From Lachnospiraceae bacterium (GTDB taxonomy: Bacteria > Bacillota > Clostridia > Lachnospirales > Lachnospiraceae): a DNA stretch of 64,000 nucleotides. The notes below the pieces were generated by a model. The model was not told the DNA's origin and ran no database searches. It saw only the letters and a program-made list of their open reading frames with translations. The stretch is from contig CABJAV010000014.1 in the NCBI GenBank assembly GCA_902363675.1, positions 19,779 through 83,778 on the forward strand. Reading direction: 5' to 3'. This document shows, one piece after another, positions 1 to 7,975 of this stretch (positions within the stretch are counted from its first letter, which is position 1; each line of letters starts with the position of its first letter). The translations under genes were made by a program, and so were the position numbers.

Positions 1-11
1 GGAGTAAGAGC

Positions 12-1031
12 ATGACAAAAGAGAGAGATTATTTTTTTGACAATTTAAAAGCAGTATTAATATTTCTGGTAGTATTGGGACATTTCCTGCTGCCGATTCA
101 CGGAGACAATCCGCTTGTTGTGGTAAAACGTCTGATTTATATATTTCATATGCCACTCTTTGTATTTGTTTCCGGTTATTTTGCAAAAAAGATATATAAG
201 AATGGACAGTATAATTTTAAAAAGATACTGTATTTGATTAAAGCATATGTTTTGTTCGTCATAGCCATTCAGATTGTATATGCAATCTGCGGATTTGAAG
301 ATTTCGTGGAGATTAATTTCTTTTCCCAGAGTGGAGCACCATGGTATTTGTTCGCCATGATCGTATGGTATCTTACAATACCTTTGATTCGCAGATGCAG
401 GCCGCTTCCGGTCATTATTGTGAATATCGGATTGGCTCTGGTAGCAGGCTATTTTAAAAATGTTGGTGATTTCCTGTGCCTGTCACGTATATTGGTGTTT
501 GGTCCGTTTTTCTATATTGGATATTATATGGAACAGCCTGTGTTGGAAAAGGCATTGCGCCCATCGTATCGGAGACTTGTCGTGCCGGCAGCAGCATCCA
601 TTTGTGCTGTGGTACTGTTGTTCGGTGGAAAAATGAAAGATGAACTTGGAATGGTGTATGAAAATATACCCTATCATGAACTGGATCATATGATGGAAGG
701 ACCGTTCGTACGATTCTCATTGATGGGGGCAGCATTTCTGATTTCGTGGGCAATCATGTTCTTTGTACCAAGAGAAAAAACAAAATTGTCCTTTATTGGA
801 CAGAATACAATGCCAATATACATGTTGCATCGTATCTTAAGAGATGTCCTCATGTTTGCTGGAATCTATGATTATCTCGGTGAATGGGGTTGGTTTACAC
901 TGTTTGTATTAATCTGTCTGAGCATCAGCGTGATTTATATACTGGTCAATCCAAAAGTCGTAGAAAATGTAAACAATATCTTAGCCTTACATAAATTCAA
1001 AGGAATGTCAAAGAAACAACTTCGCACCTGA
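12..1031 (+). CDS. Acyltransferase family membrane protein (acyltransferase 3 / fucose 4-O-acetylase type)
   Basis: A 339-residue integral membrane protein that resembles the acyltransferase-3 family, which moves acetyl or other acyl groups onto cell-surface sugars. The N-terminal stretch with FDNLKAVLIFLVVLGH shows the family's first membrane helix and its conserved histidine, and FHMPLFVFVSGYFA matches the second conserved block. About ten hydrophobic segments follow, ending in a basic cytoplasmic tail. GGAG at positions 1-4 lies seven bases before the ATG. It stands alone, separated from the convergent argG by a strong terminator. The acceptor sugar cannot be told from sequence. Confidence 0.85.
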   Translation: MTKERDYFFDNLKAVLIFLVVLGHFLLPIHGDNPLVVVKRLIYIFHMPLFVFVSGYFAKKIYKNGQYNFKKILYLIKAYVLFVIAIQIVYAICGFEDFVEINFFSQSGAPWYLFAMIVWYLTIPLIRRCRPLPVIIVNIGLALVAGYFKNVGDFLCLSRILVFGPFFYIGYYMEQPVLEKALRPSYRRLVVPAAASICAVVLLFGGKMKDELGMVYENIPYHELDHMMEGPFVRFSLMGAAFLISWAIMFFVPREKTKLSFIGQNTMPIYMLHRILRDVLMFAGIYDYLGEWGWFTLFVLICLSISVIYILVNPKVVENVNNILALHKFKGMSKKQLRT

Positions 1032-1073
1032 AAACTTAATAAAATTTCCAAGGAATACGTTTTAAAAAAGTCA

Positions 1074-1125
1074 GAAAGAGGGCAGAATACATCTTTTTGT
1101 AAAAGAAAGTATTCTGCCCTCTTTC
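1074..1125. terminator. Bidirectional intrinsic terminator between acyltransferase gene and argG
   Basis: A perfect 17-bp inverted repeat (1074-1090 with 1109-1125) lies between two convergent genes. Read on the minus strand it is followed by a run of T (complement of 1062-1069), so it is a good terminator for argG; the T content on the plus side is weaker. Confidence 0.85.
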
Positions 1126-1148
1126 GTCCTTTAATCAATAAAAGCGAA

Positions 1149-2378
1149 TTACTTATCTAATCCATTATTTTTGATGTTCTGTTTCATCATTGCACGAACT
1201 TTCAGTGGAAGTCCAAATAATGTAATGAAACCATCTGCATCATGGTGGTCATACTGATCGCCAGTTGTGAAACTTGCGAGTGACTCACTGTAAAGAGAAT
1301 ATGGAGAAGTTGTACCGGCTTTGATGATGTTACCTTTGTAAAGTTTGAATTTTACTTCACCGGTTACATATTCCTGCGTAGAAGTAACAAATGCCTGGAT
1401 AGCCTCACGAAGTGGTGTAAACCATTTTCCTTCATATACAACATTTGCCAGACGGTTGCCCATCTCTTTCTTTGCAGATAATGTATCACGGTCGAGAACA
1501 AGTTCCTCAAGCTGATCATGTGCCTCCATAAGGATTGTTCCACCAGGAGTCTCATAGACACCACGGGACTTCATACCAACTACACGGTTCTCAACGATAT
1601 CGATGATACCGACACCATGCTTTCCGCCGAGACGGTTCAGTTCACGGATGATATCGGAAACTTTCATTTTCTTTCCGTTTACAGAGGTAGGAACACCTTT
1701 CTCAAAAGTCATAGTTACATATTCGCCTTCATCCGGAGCTTTCTCAGGAGAAACACCGAGAACAAGAAGGTGATCATAGTTTGGCTCGTTAGCAGGGCTT
1801 TCCAGCTCCAGACCTTCGTGGCTGATGTGCCATAAGTTACGGTCACGGCTGTAACTTTGATCGGTTCCGAATGGAAGATCGATGCCATGTGCCTTGCAGT
1901 ACTCAATCTCTGCTTCACGGGAATCCATCTGCCACTTGTCATCACGCCATGGAGCGATGATCTTGATATCTGGAGCAAGTGCCTTGATACCAAGCTCGAA
2001 ACGAATCTGGTCATTTCCTTTACCGGTAGCACCGTGGCAGATTGCAACAGCGTTTTCTTTTCTGGCAATTTCAACTAACTTCTTTGCAATGCCAGGACGT
2101 GCCATAGCAGTTCCTAATAAATATTTGTGTTCATATACAGCACCAGCCTGTACACAAGGGATGATATAGTCATCACAGAATTCATCGGTGATGTCTTCGA
2201 TGTATAATTTGGTAGCGCCGGATAATTTGGCTCTCTCTTCAAGTCCGTCTAATTCTTCACCCTGGCCGCAATTGATACAGCAGCAGACAACGTCGTAATC
2301 ATAAGTCTCCTTTAACCAAGGGATAATAGCGGTAGTATCAAGACCACCTGAATAAGCTAATACAACTTTTTCCTTCAT
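1149..2378 (-). CDS. argG: Argininosuccinate synthase
   Basis: ATP-dependent ligase joining citrulline and aspartate to form argininosuccinate, the penultimate step of arginine synthesis. The 409-residue protein starts with the PP-loop-type ATP-binding motif AYSGGLDTTA and carries the family motifs CHGATGKGNDQIRFE, PWRD and GRKxGVGxxDIVENR-like (KHGVGIIDIVENR). Length is normal for the family. AGAGAGGA lies seven to nine bases before the ATG on the minus strand. It is transcribed divergently from the argC operon, with which it shares an ArgR-like operator region. argH is not in the window. Confidence 0.97.
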   Translation of the reverse strand: MKEKVVLAYSGGLDTTAIIPWLKETYDYDVVCCCINCGQGEELDGLEERAKLSGATKLYIEDITDEFCDDYIIPCVQAGAVYEHKYLLGTAMARPGIAKKLVEIARKENAVAICHGATGKGNDQIRFELGIKALAPDIKIIAPWRDDKWQMDSREAEIEYCKAHGIDLPFGTDQSYSRDRNLWHISHEGLELESPANEPNYDHLLVLGVSPEKAPDEGEYVTMTFEKGVPTSVNGKKMKVSDIIRELNRLGGKHGVGIIDIVENRVVGMKSRGVYETPGGTILMEAHDQLEELVLDRDTLSAKKEMGNRLANVVYEGKWFTPLREAIQAFVTSTQEYVTGEVKFKLYKGNIIKAGTTSPYSLYSESLASFTTGDQYDHHDADGFITLFGLPLKVRAMMKQNIKNNGLDK

Positions 2379-2425
2379 AAGTTCATATCCTCTCTTTATG
2401 TTCTTGTGTTTTTTAAACTATTCAT

Positions 2426-2454
2426 ACTATACAACATTCCAAAACGATAAGCAA
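2426..2454 (-). promoter_or_regulatory. Predicted sigma-A promoter of argG
   Basis: On the minus strand TTGCTT (2449-2454), 17 bp spacer, TATAGT (2426-2431). It lies about 50 bp upstream of the argG start codon. Confidence 0.6.
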
Positions 2455-2473
2455 GTGAAAAAATATACATAAA

Positions 2474-2502
2474 TGTGTATAAATATTCATAAATTTGTGA
2501 AT
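2474..2502. promoter_or_regulatory. ArgR/AhrC-type ARG box with adjacent half-site
   Basis: TGTGTATAAATATTCATA (2474-2491) matches the 18-bp ARG box consensus TNTGAATWWWWATTCANW except for one base (T for A at its fifth position). A half-site TGTGAAT (2496-2502) follows after four bases, as in paired ARG boxes. The site sits between the argG and argC promoters, so ArgR binding could control both. The consensus is established knowledge; occupancy is inference, and no argR is in the window. Confidence 0.6.
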
Positions 2503-2565
2503 ATTTGCTATTTACGGATGAGAAAAGAAGTACTATTATATATGAAGCGAAAAGAATTGCCGGTT

Positions 2566-2594
2566 TTGTATAGGAACGCAGCAGTTCGTATATT
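2566..2594 (+). promoter_or_regulatory. Predicted sigma-A promoter of the argC operon
   Basis: TTGTAT (2566-2571), 17 bp, TATATT (2589-2594); the expected start of transcription falls around 2601-2604, right at the first base of a long hairpin. A second candidate upstream is TTTACG (2511-2516), 17 bp, TATTAT (2534-2539), closer to the ARG box. Confidence 0.5.
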
Positions 2595-2810
2595 ATGATT
2601 AAAGGGTCAAAAGGTATCATCGATGCATGCTTGCATGCAATTCGATGTATACCTTAGTGACCCGCACTACACCGAGAAAGTAGCAATTTACTGCTGAAAC
2701 GCAGAAAATTAGCGGATTTCGAGGTGGAGTCAGATTACGGGAATGCGTAGCATGTAGTAATCTGATTAATCATAAATGAGGGGCAAAATACCTTTTGACC
2801 CTCATATCAT
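2595..2810 (+). other. Structured argC leader bounded by inverted repeats (candidate cis-regulatory RNA or MITE-like repeat)
   Basis: This fills most of the only gene-free stretch over 300 bp. A 23-bp inverted repeat with 3 mismatches (2595-2617 and 2788-2810; inner 14 bp perfect) encloses it. Inside are a long local hairpin (2604-2663), a middle region with small possible stems, a 9-bp stem TCAGATTAC/GTAATCTGA (about 2731-2766) and a last hairpin (about 2776-2805). The bases AAAAGG in the first arm (2609-2614) recur in the argC Shine-Dalgarno (2823-2828), and both can pair with CCTTTT (2791-2796). No T-box motif and no terminator U-tract are present. It could be a translational switch or a non-autonomous mobile repeat; I do not recognise it as a known riboswitch class. 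Confidence 0.5.
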
Positions 2811-2837
2811 ATTATATAGAAGAAAAGGAAGAAACAC

Positions 2838-3896
2838 ATGATTAAAGTAGGTATTATCGGAGCTACCGGTTATGCAGGCGCTGAGCTGGTACGCATTTTA
2901 ATGAATCATAAAGAAGCGGAGATTAAGTGGTTTGGATCACGAAGCTACATCGATCAGAATTATGCAGATGTATATCAGAATTTTTTTGAAATCGTAGATG
3001 CAAAGTGTCTGGATGACAATATGGATGAACTTGCTTCCCAGGTTGATGTGATTTTTACTGCAACACCACAGGGATTTTTAGCAGGTGTACTGAGCGAGGA
3101 AATCTTAAGTAAAGTAAAGATTGTAGATCTGAGTGCCGATTTCCGAATCAAAGATGTTGCTACTTATGAGAAATGGTACAAGATCGAACACAAGAGTCCG
3201 CAGTTTATTGAAGAAGCCGTATACGGATTATGCGAGATCAACAGAGACAAGGTGACAAAAGATACAAGACTGATTGCTAATCCGGGTTGTTACACTACCT
3301 GTTCTATTCTGACTGCCTATCCATTGGTAAAGGAAGGAATCATTGATCCGGATACCTTGATCATTGATGCAAAGTCCGGAACTTCCGGAGCCGGAAGAGG
3401 AGCAAAGACACCGAATCTTTTCTGTGAAGTAAATGAAAGTATGAAAGCTTATGGTGTGACAACACACAGACATACACCGGAGATCGAGGAACAGTTAGGA
3501 TATGCAGCAGGCAAAGAAATCGTGATTAATTTTACCCCGCATCTTGTACCGATGAACCGTGGTATTCTTGCAACAGAGTACGCAACATTGAATAAGAAAG
3601 CAGACGGAACTTATCCGACATATGAAGAGATTAAGGCAGTATATGATAAATATTATGCAAAGGAACGTTTTGTCCGTGTGCTGAAAAAAGGCGTATGCCC
3701 GGAAACAAAGTGGGTTGAGGGAAGCAATTATGTAGATGTCAATTTTGTAATTGATGAGCGTACCGGAAGAATTGTTATGATGGGTGCTTTGGATAACCTT
3801 GTAAAAGGCGCAGCAGGACAGGCAGTACAGAATATGAATTTACTCTTTGGGCTTGATGAAGCAGAAGGCCTGAAGATGGTTCCGATGTTTCCTTAA
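2838..3896 (+). CDS. argC: N-acetyl-gamma-glutamyl-phosphate reductase
   Basis: NADPH-dependent reductase that converts N-acetylglutamyl phosphate to the semialdehyde, third step of ornithine synthesis. The 352-residue protein has the nucleotide-binding start GIIGATGYAGAELVR, the catalytic cysteine near residue 151 in ANPGCYTT, and the conserved THRHTPEIE and HLVPMNRG blocks. GGAAG lies about seven bases before the ATG and may be masked by leader structure. It is the first gene of argC-GNAT-argB-argD. Confidence 0.97.
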   Translation: MIKVGIIGATGYAGAELVRILMNHKEAEIKWFGSRSYIDQNYADVYQNFFEIVDAKCLDDNMDELASQVDVIFTATPQGFLAGVLSEEILSKVKIVDLSADFRIKDVATYEKWYKIEHKSPQFIEEAVYGLCEINRDKVTKDTRLIANPGCYTTCSILTAYPLVKEGIIDPDTLIIDAKSGTSGAGRGAKTPNLFCEVNESMKAYGVTTHRHTPEIEEQLGYAAGKEIVINFTPHLVPMNRGILATEYATLNKKADGTYPTYEEIKAVYDKYYAKERFVRVLKKGVCPETKWVEGSNYVDVNFVIDERTGRIVMMGALDNLVKGAAGQAVQNMNLLFGLDEAEGLKMVPMFP

Positions 3897-3929
3897 GTAA
3901 TTGAAATGTTCCATATAATGAGGTGAACA

Positions 3930-4391
3930 ATGAGTGATTTAGAGTATAAAATTCGGCCGATGACACTAGACGACTATGACGAGGTATATGCGCTGTGGAT
4001 GCAGATTCACGGTTTCGGAATCCGTTCCATTGATGATTCAAAAGAAGGTGTGGAACGCTTTTTAAAGAGAAATCCTACGACCAGTATGGTTGCAGTGTCA
4101 GAGGGTAAAATTGTCGGAGCAATTCTGTGTGGACATGATGGACGAAGAGGCTGTCTGTATCATGTCTGCGTACATGAAAATTATAGAAAACATGGCATCG
4201 GCAAGAGTATGGCGGTTGCATGCATGCGGGCACTGCAGGAAGAAAAAATTAACAAAGTCTGTCTGATCGCCTTCAAAAGCAATGAACTTGGAAACCATTT
4301 CTGGAAGGAAGCCGGATGGGATTTCCGTGAGGACTTAAATTATTATGATTTTACGTTGAACGAGGCAAATATTACAAGGTTCAATCAGTAA
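3930..4391 (+). CDS. GNAT-family N-acetyltransferase (YpeA-like)
   Basis: A 153-residue single-domain acetyl-CoA-dependent acetyltransferase. The acetyl-CoA pyrophosphate loop is seen as RKHGIGKSM near residue 90, preceded by the beta-strand V/C-V-HENY, and the GHDGRRG segment resembles the E. coli YpeA subgroup. It lies 33 bp after argC and one base before the region of argB, inside the arginine operon at the place where argJ often stands. No argJ or long-form argA is seen here, so a role in N-acetylglutamate formation is an inference worth testing; acetylation of another amino acid or a ribosomal protein is equally possible. GAGGTG precedes the ATG. Confidence 0.85.
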   Translation: MSDLEYKIRPMTLDDYDEVYALWMQIHGFGIRSIDDSKEGVERFLKRNPTTSMVAVSEGKIVGAILCGHDGRRGCLYHVCVHENYRKHGIGKSMAVACMRALQEEKINKVCLIAFKSNELGNHFWKEAGWDFREDLNYYDFTLNEANITRFNQ

Positions 4392-4422
4392 GATGGATAC
4401 AACAGGAAAAGCGAGGAGAATT

Positions 4423-5328
4423 ATGAACGAGCAGAATATGGACGCAGTAATGGAAAAAGCACAGGTACTGATTGAGGCTTTGCCATACATTCAGCGTTTT
4501 AACAGAAAAATTATTGTAGTAAAATATGGCGGATCTGCCATGGTTGACGAAGAATTAAAAGAACATGTAATCCAGGATGTTACATTGCTCAAGCTGGTTG
4601 GCTTTAAACCAATCATCGTGCATGGCGGTGGCAAGGAAATCAGCAAATGGGTTGCAAAGGCAGGCATGGAGCCGGAGTTTATCAATGGACTTCGTAAAAC
4701 CGATGAGCCGACAATGGAAATCGCTGAGATGGTACTGAACCGTGTCAACAAGTCACTTGTAAAAATGGTACAGGAACTTGGTGTACGTTCTGTCGGTATC
4801 AGTGGAAAGGATGGCGGTCTCCTTAAGGTTGAAAAGAAATTATCCAATGGTCAGGATATCGGATTTGTAGGCGAAGTAAAAGAAGTAAATCCCAAGATTC
4901 TTTATGATCTGTTAGAAAATGATTATCTTCCAATTATATGTCCAATTGGTATGGATGACAACTATGATACATACAATATCAATGCGGATGATGCAGCGTG
5001 TGCGATTGCTCGTGCCGTATCTGCGGAAAAGCTCGCTTTTCTTACGGATATCGAAGGTGTATACAAAGATCCGGAAGATAAGTCTACACTGATTTCCGAA
5101 CTGACAGTTTCTGAGGCAAGAAAGCTGATTACAGATGGTTTTATCGGTGGCGGAATGCTTCCTAAGTTAAACAACTGCATTGATGCAATCGAAAATGGCG
5201 TATCCCGCGTACATATTCTGGACGGAAGAATCGCACATTGTCTGCTTCTTGAAATCTTTACCAATAAGGGAATCGGTACAGCAATTCTCGGAGATGGAGA
5301 GGGCCGTTTTTACAACGAACAGGCATAG
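4423..5328 (+). CDS. argB: Acetylglutamate kinase
   Basis: Phosphorylates N-acetylglutamate with ATP, second step of ornithine synthesis. The 301-residue amino-acid-kinase fold shows VVKYGGSAM near the start, the substrate-binding HGGGKEIS, and the C-terminal GGMLPKL. The start at 4423 is chosen because GAGGAG lies six bases upstream; an in-frame ATG at 4393 lacks such a site. An RFN-rich N-terminal region ([11 protein letters not shown]) is of the type found in arginine-inhibited hexameric enzymes, but the longer N-terminal helix is what decides that, so feedback control is only suggested. Confidence 0.96.
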   Translation: MNEQNMDAVMEKAQVLIEALPYIQRFNRKIIVVKYGGSAMVDEELKEHVIQDVTLLKLVGFKPIIVHGGGKEISKWVAKAGMEPEFINGLRKTDEPTMEIAEMVLNRVNKSLVKMVQELGVRSVGISGKDGGLLKVEKKLSNGQDIGFVGEVKEVNPKILYDLLENDYLPIICPIGMDDNYDTYNINADDAACAIARAVSAEKLAFLTDIEGVYKDPEDKSTLISELTVSEARKLITDGFIGGGMLPKLNNCIDAIENGVSRVHILDGRIAHCLLLEIFTNKGIGTAILGDGEGRFYNEQA

Positions 5329-5373
5329 TAAGCAGCAACGGAGATAGTGTCAAGATTGAAAGAGGATAAAAAA

Positions 5374-6576
5374 ATGAACAAACAGGAATATATCAATACT
5401 GCAGAGAAGGAACTTCTGCATACATATAATCGTTTTTCACTGGTGTTAGATCATGGAGAGGGCGTTCATCTTTATGATACGGACGGGAAGGAATATCTGG
5501 ATTTCGCAGCGGGCATCGCCGTATGTGCACTCGGATATGGAAACAAGGAATACAACGATGCACTGAAAGCACAGATCGATAAGCTGCTTCATACATCCAA
5601 TCTGTATTACAATGTTCCAACAATTGAGGCTGCAAAGAAAGCGCTTGCAGCGAGTCAGATGGATCGCATCTTTTTTACGAACAGTGGAACAGAGGCAATT
5701 GAAGGTGCAATCAAAGCTGCAAAGAAATATGCATATACCAGAGACGGTCATGCGGGACATGAAATCATCGCAATGAAGCATTCTTTCCACGGAAGAAGCA
5801 TCGGAGCACTTTCTGTAACAGGTAATGCACATTATCAGGAGCCTTTTGAGCCATTGATGCCGGGTGTGAAATTTGCAGAGTTCAACAATCTCGAAAGTGT
5901 AAAAGAACTTGTGACAGACAAGACCTGTGCAATCTTAATGGAGACTATTCAGGGTGAGGGCGGAATTTATCCGGCTGAGCAGGCATTTATCGAAGGCGTA
6001 CGCAAACTTTGTGACGAGAAAGATATTCTGCTGATTCTCGATGAAATCCAGTGTGGAATGGGACGTAGCGGCAAGATGTTCGCATGGCAGAATTATGGTG
6101 TGAAGCCGGATATTATGACCTGTGCAAAAGCACTTGGCTGCGGTGTTCCGGTCGGTGCATTTTTCATGACACAGAAGGTGGCAGACAAGTCACTGGCACC
6201 TGGAGATCACGGAACAACATATGGAGGAAATCCATTCGTTGGAGCAGCTGTATCTACAGTGTTTGACCTGTTCGAAAAGCAGAATGTGCTTGATAATGTC
6301 AATGCAGTGGCACCGTATCTGGAGCAGAAATTAGATGAATTAGTGGCAAAATACGATTTTCTTACCGCGAGAAGAGGAAAAGGTCTCATGCAGGGACTTG
6401 TATGTACCCTTCCGGTTGGACAGGTTTCTGCAAAAGCTTTGGAGCAGGGGTTGATCGTAATTACTGCCGGAGCAGATGTACTTCGTTTTGTTCCACCACT
6501 TGTGATTGAAAAACAGCATGTGGACGAAATGATCGAAAAATTGGAAAAAGCACTTCTTGCTGTAAAAGAGGCGTAA
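5374..6576 (+). CDS. argD: Acetylornithine aminotransferase
   Basis: PLP-dependent class III aminotransferase making N-acetylornithine from the semialdehyde and glutamate. Of its 400 residues the motifs FTNSGTEAIEGAIKAAKKY, FHGRSIGALS, LDEIQCGMGRSG and CAKALGCGVPVGAF (with the PLP lysine in AKALG) are clear. AGAGGA lies seven bases before the ATG at 5374; an upstream GTG at 5347 has no site. It closes the argC operon. Ornithine carbamoyltransferase (argF) is not nearby. Confidence 0.96.
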   Translation: MNKQEYINTAEKELLHTYNRFSLVLDHGEGVHLYDTDGKEYLDFAAGIAVCALGYGNKEYNDALKAQIDKLLHTSNLYYNVPTIEAAKKALAASQMDRIFFTNSGTEAIEGAIKAAKKYAYTRDGHAGHEIIAMKHSFHGRSIGALSVTGNAHYQEPFEPLMPGVKFAEFNNLESVKELVTDKTCAILMETIQGEGGIYPAEQAFIEGVRKLCDEKDILLILDEIQCGMGRSGKMFAWQNYGVKPDIMTCAKALGCGVPVGAFFMTQKVADKSLAPGDHGTTYGGNPFVGAAVSTVFDLFEKQNVLDNVNAVAPYLEQKLDELVAKYDFLTARRGKGLMQGLVCTLPVGQVSAKALEQGLIVITAGADVLRFVPPLVIEKQHVDEMIEKLEKALLAVKEA

Positions 6577-6586
6577 AAAAATATAC

Positions 6587-6615
6587 TTGTAATAAATGTA
6601 AAAAGTCGTTAAAAT
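6587..6615 (+). promoter_or_regulatory. Predicted sigma-A promoter of the comEA-TCS operon
   Basis: TTGTAA (6587-6592), 17 bp, TAAAAT (6610-6615). The leader to the comEA-like start is about 45 bases. Confidence 0.5.
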
Positions 6616-6665
6616 AGAGGATGCATTGAGACTCCTTTCTGAATTAATTTAAGGAAAGGGAAAAT

Positions 6666-7262
6666 ATGAGATATATTGGCAAAAAGTGTTTGATGATCCT
6701 GATGTGTATAGGAATCCTTACCGGATGTGGATCCGGTAAGGATACGGCTGTTTATCTGGAAGAAGAGAGACAACAGGAAGTATGTGATACGCAGCAGGTG
6801 AGTGAGATGCCGGAAGAGGAAAAATCTGTCACAGTTTATGTGTGCGGTGCAGTCAGAAAGCCCGGAGTTTATACATTAGCGAGCGGGCTTCGGCTCGCAG
6901 ATGCTGTGGACGCAGCAGGTGGATTTAAAAAATCCGCGAGTAAAGATGCATGGAATCTCGCGGAGAAACTTACTGATGGAAGCATGTACAGCATTCCAAC
7001 GAAGGCGGAGGCAAAGTCTTTGGAATCTACAGAGACCGGCAAAGAAAAGTCTGCGCAACCGGAAGATGGAAAAGTTCACATCAATACGGCAGGAATAGAG
7101 GAACTTATAAAACTTCCCGGCGTCGGTCAGGCGCGTGCGGAAGCGATTATTTCTTACAGGGAGGAACATGGAGCATTTGTTTCGGCCGAAGATATTATGA
7201 AAGTTTCCGGTATCAAAACGGCACTTTTTGAAAAAATGAAAGACAATATAGCAGTTGATTGA
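6666..7262 (+). CDS. ComEA-like DNA-binding lipoprotein (SLBB + helix-hairpin-helix)
   Basis: A 198-residue exported protein. It begins with a lipoprotein signal ending in the lipobox LTGC (about residues 18-21), then an SLBB/ComEA N-terminal domain (VYVCGAVRKPGVY, about 55-95), a charged linker, and two helix-hairpin-helix motifs (INTAGIEELIKLPGVGQARA and KVSGIKTALFEKM). ComEA binds double-stranded DNA outside the membrane during uptake; most are anchored by a transmembrane helix, so the lipid anchor is a variation. The gene AAGGAAAGGG site precedes ATG. It is followed 8 bp later by a response regulator, not by comEB or comEC. Confidence 0.85.
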   Translation: MRYIGKKCLMILMCIGILTGCGSGKDTAVYLEEERQQEVCDTQQVSEMPEEEKSVTVYVCGAVRKPGVYTLASGLRLADAVDAAGGFKKSASKDAWNLAEKLTDGSMYSIPTKAEAKSLESTETGKEKSAQPEDGKVHINTAGIEELIKLPGVGQARAEAIISYREEHGAFVSAEDIMKVSGIKTALFEKMKDNIAVD

Positions 7263-7270
7263 GGTGTAAT

Positions 7271-7963
7271 ATGGCAAAGAAAGTTCTCGTAGTTGACGAT
7301 GAGAAGTTAATTGTAAAAGGAATCCGTTTTAGTTTATTGCAGGATGGAATGGAAGTGGATTGTGCATACGATGGTGAGGAAGCTCTGGCTATGGCCAAGG
7401 CGAACGAATATGATATGATTCTTTTGGATATCATGCTTCCAAAAATGGACGGGTTTGAAGTGTGTCAGGCAATACGTGAATTTTCTGATATGCCGATTGT
7501 TATGCTGACTGCGAAGGGCGATGATATGGACAAAATTCTTGGACTGGAGTACGGTGCAGATGACTATATCACAAAGCCGTTTAATATTCTGGAGGTAAAG
7601 GCGCGTATCAAAGCAATCATGCGTCGTACATCTGGAAACAAAGAGAAGAAAGTAAACAGTTCTGAAATTAACAAGGGAGATTTGAGACTGGACATGGACA
7701 GCCGCAGACTTTTTATTCTTGGAAGGGAAGTAAATCTGACAGCAAAAGAGTTTGATTTGCTGGAGCTTTTGGTCAAGAATGAAAATAAGGTATATAGTAG
7801 AGAAGATCTGCTTGGTCTTGTATGGGGAAAAGATTATCCGGGAGATGTGCGTACAGTGGATGTACATGTGCGTCGTCTGCGTGAAAAGATTGAAGCAAAT
7901 CCAAGTGAGCCAAAGTATGTGCATACCAAGTGGGGTGTTGGATACTACTATAATCAGAAGTAG
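7271..7963 (+). CDS. Response regulator, OmpR/PhoB family
   Basis: A 230-residue two-domain transcription factor. The receiver domain (about 1-120) has the acidic pair VDDE, phospho-acceptor Asp53 in LLDIMLP, MLTAKG and the lysine in ADDYITKPF. The C-terminal winged helix (about 135-230) includes LTAKEFDLLELL, VWGKDYPGD and RTVDVHVRRLREKI. GAGGTG lies before the ATG at 7271, four codons inside a possible TTG start. It is paired with the histidine kinase 12 bp downstream and sits inside the competence-type locus; targets are unknown. Confidence 0.93.
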   Translation: MAKKVLVVDDEKLIVKGIRFSLLQDGMEVDCAYDGEEALAMAKANEYDMILLDIMLPKMDGFEVCQAIREFSDMPIVMLTAKGDDMDKILGLEYGADDYITKPFNILEVKARIKAIMRRTSGNKEKKVNSSEINKGDLRLDMDSRRLFILGREVNLTAKEFDLLELLVKNENKVYSREDLLGLVWGKDYPGDVRTVDVHVRRLREKIEANPSEPKYVHTKWGVGYYYNQK

Positions 7964-7975
7964 AAAGGGTTTCCC

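Noticed and set aside
2595..2837. T-box riboswitch for argC
   Set aside because: The conserved T-box sequence (UGGNACCGCG type) and a terminator with a U-tract are both absent.
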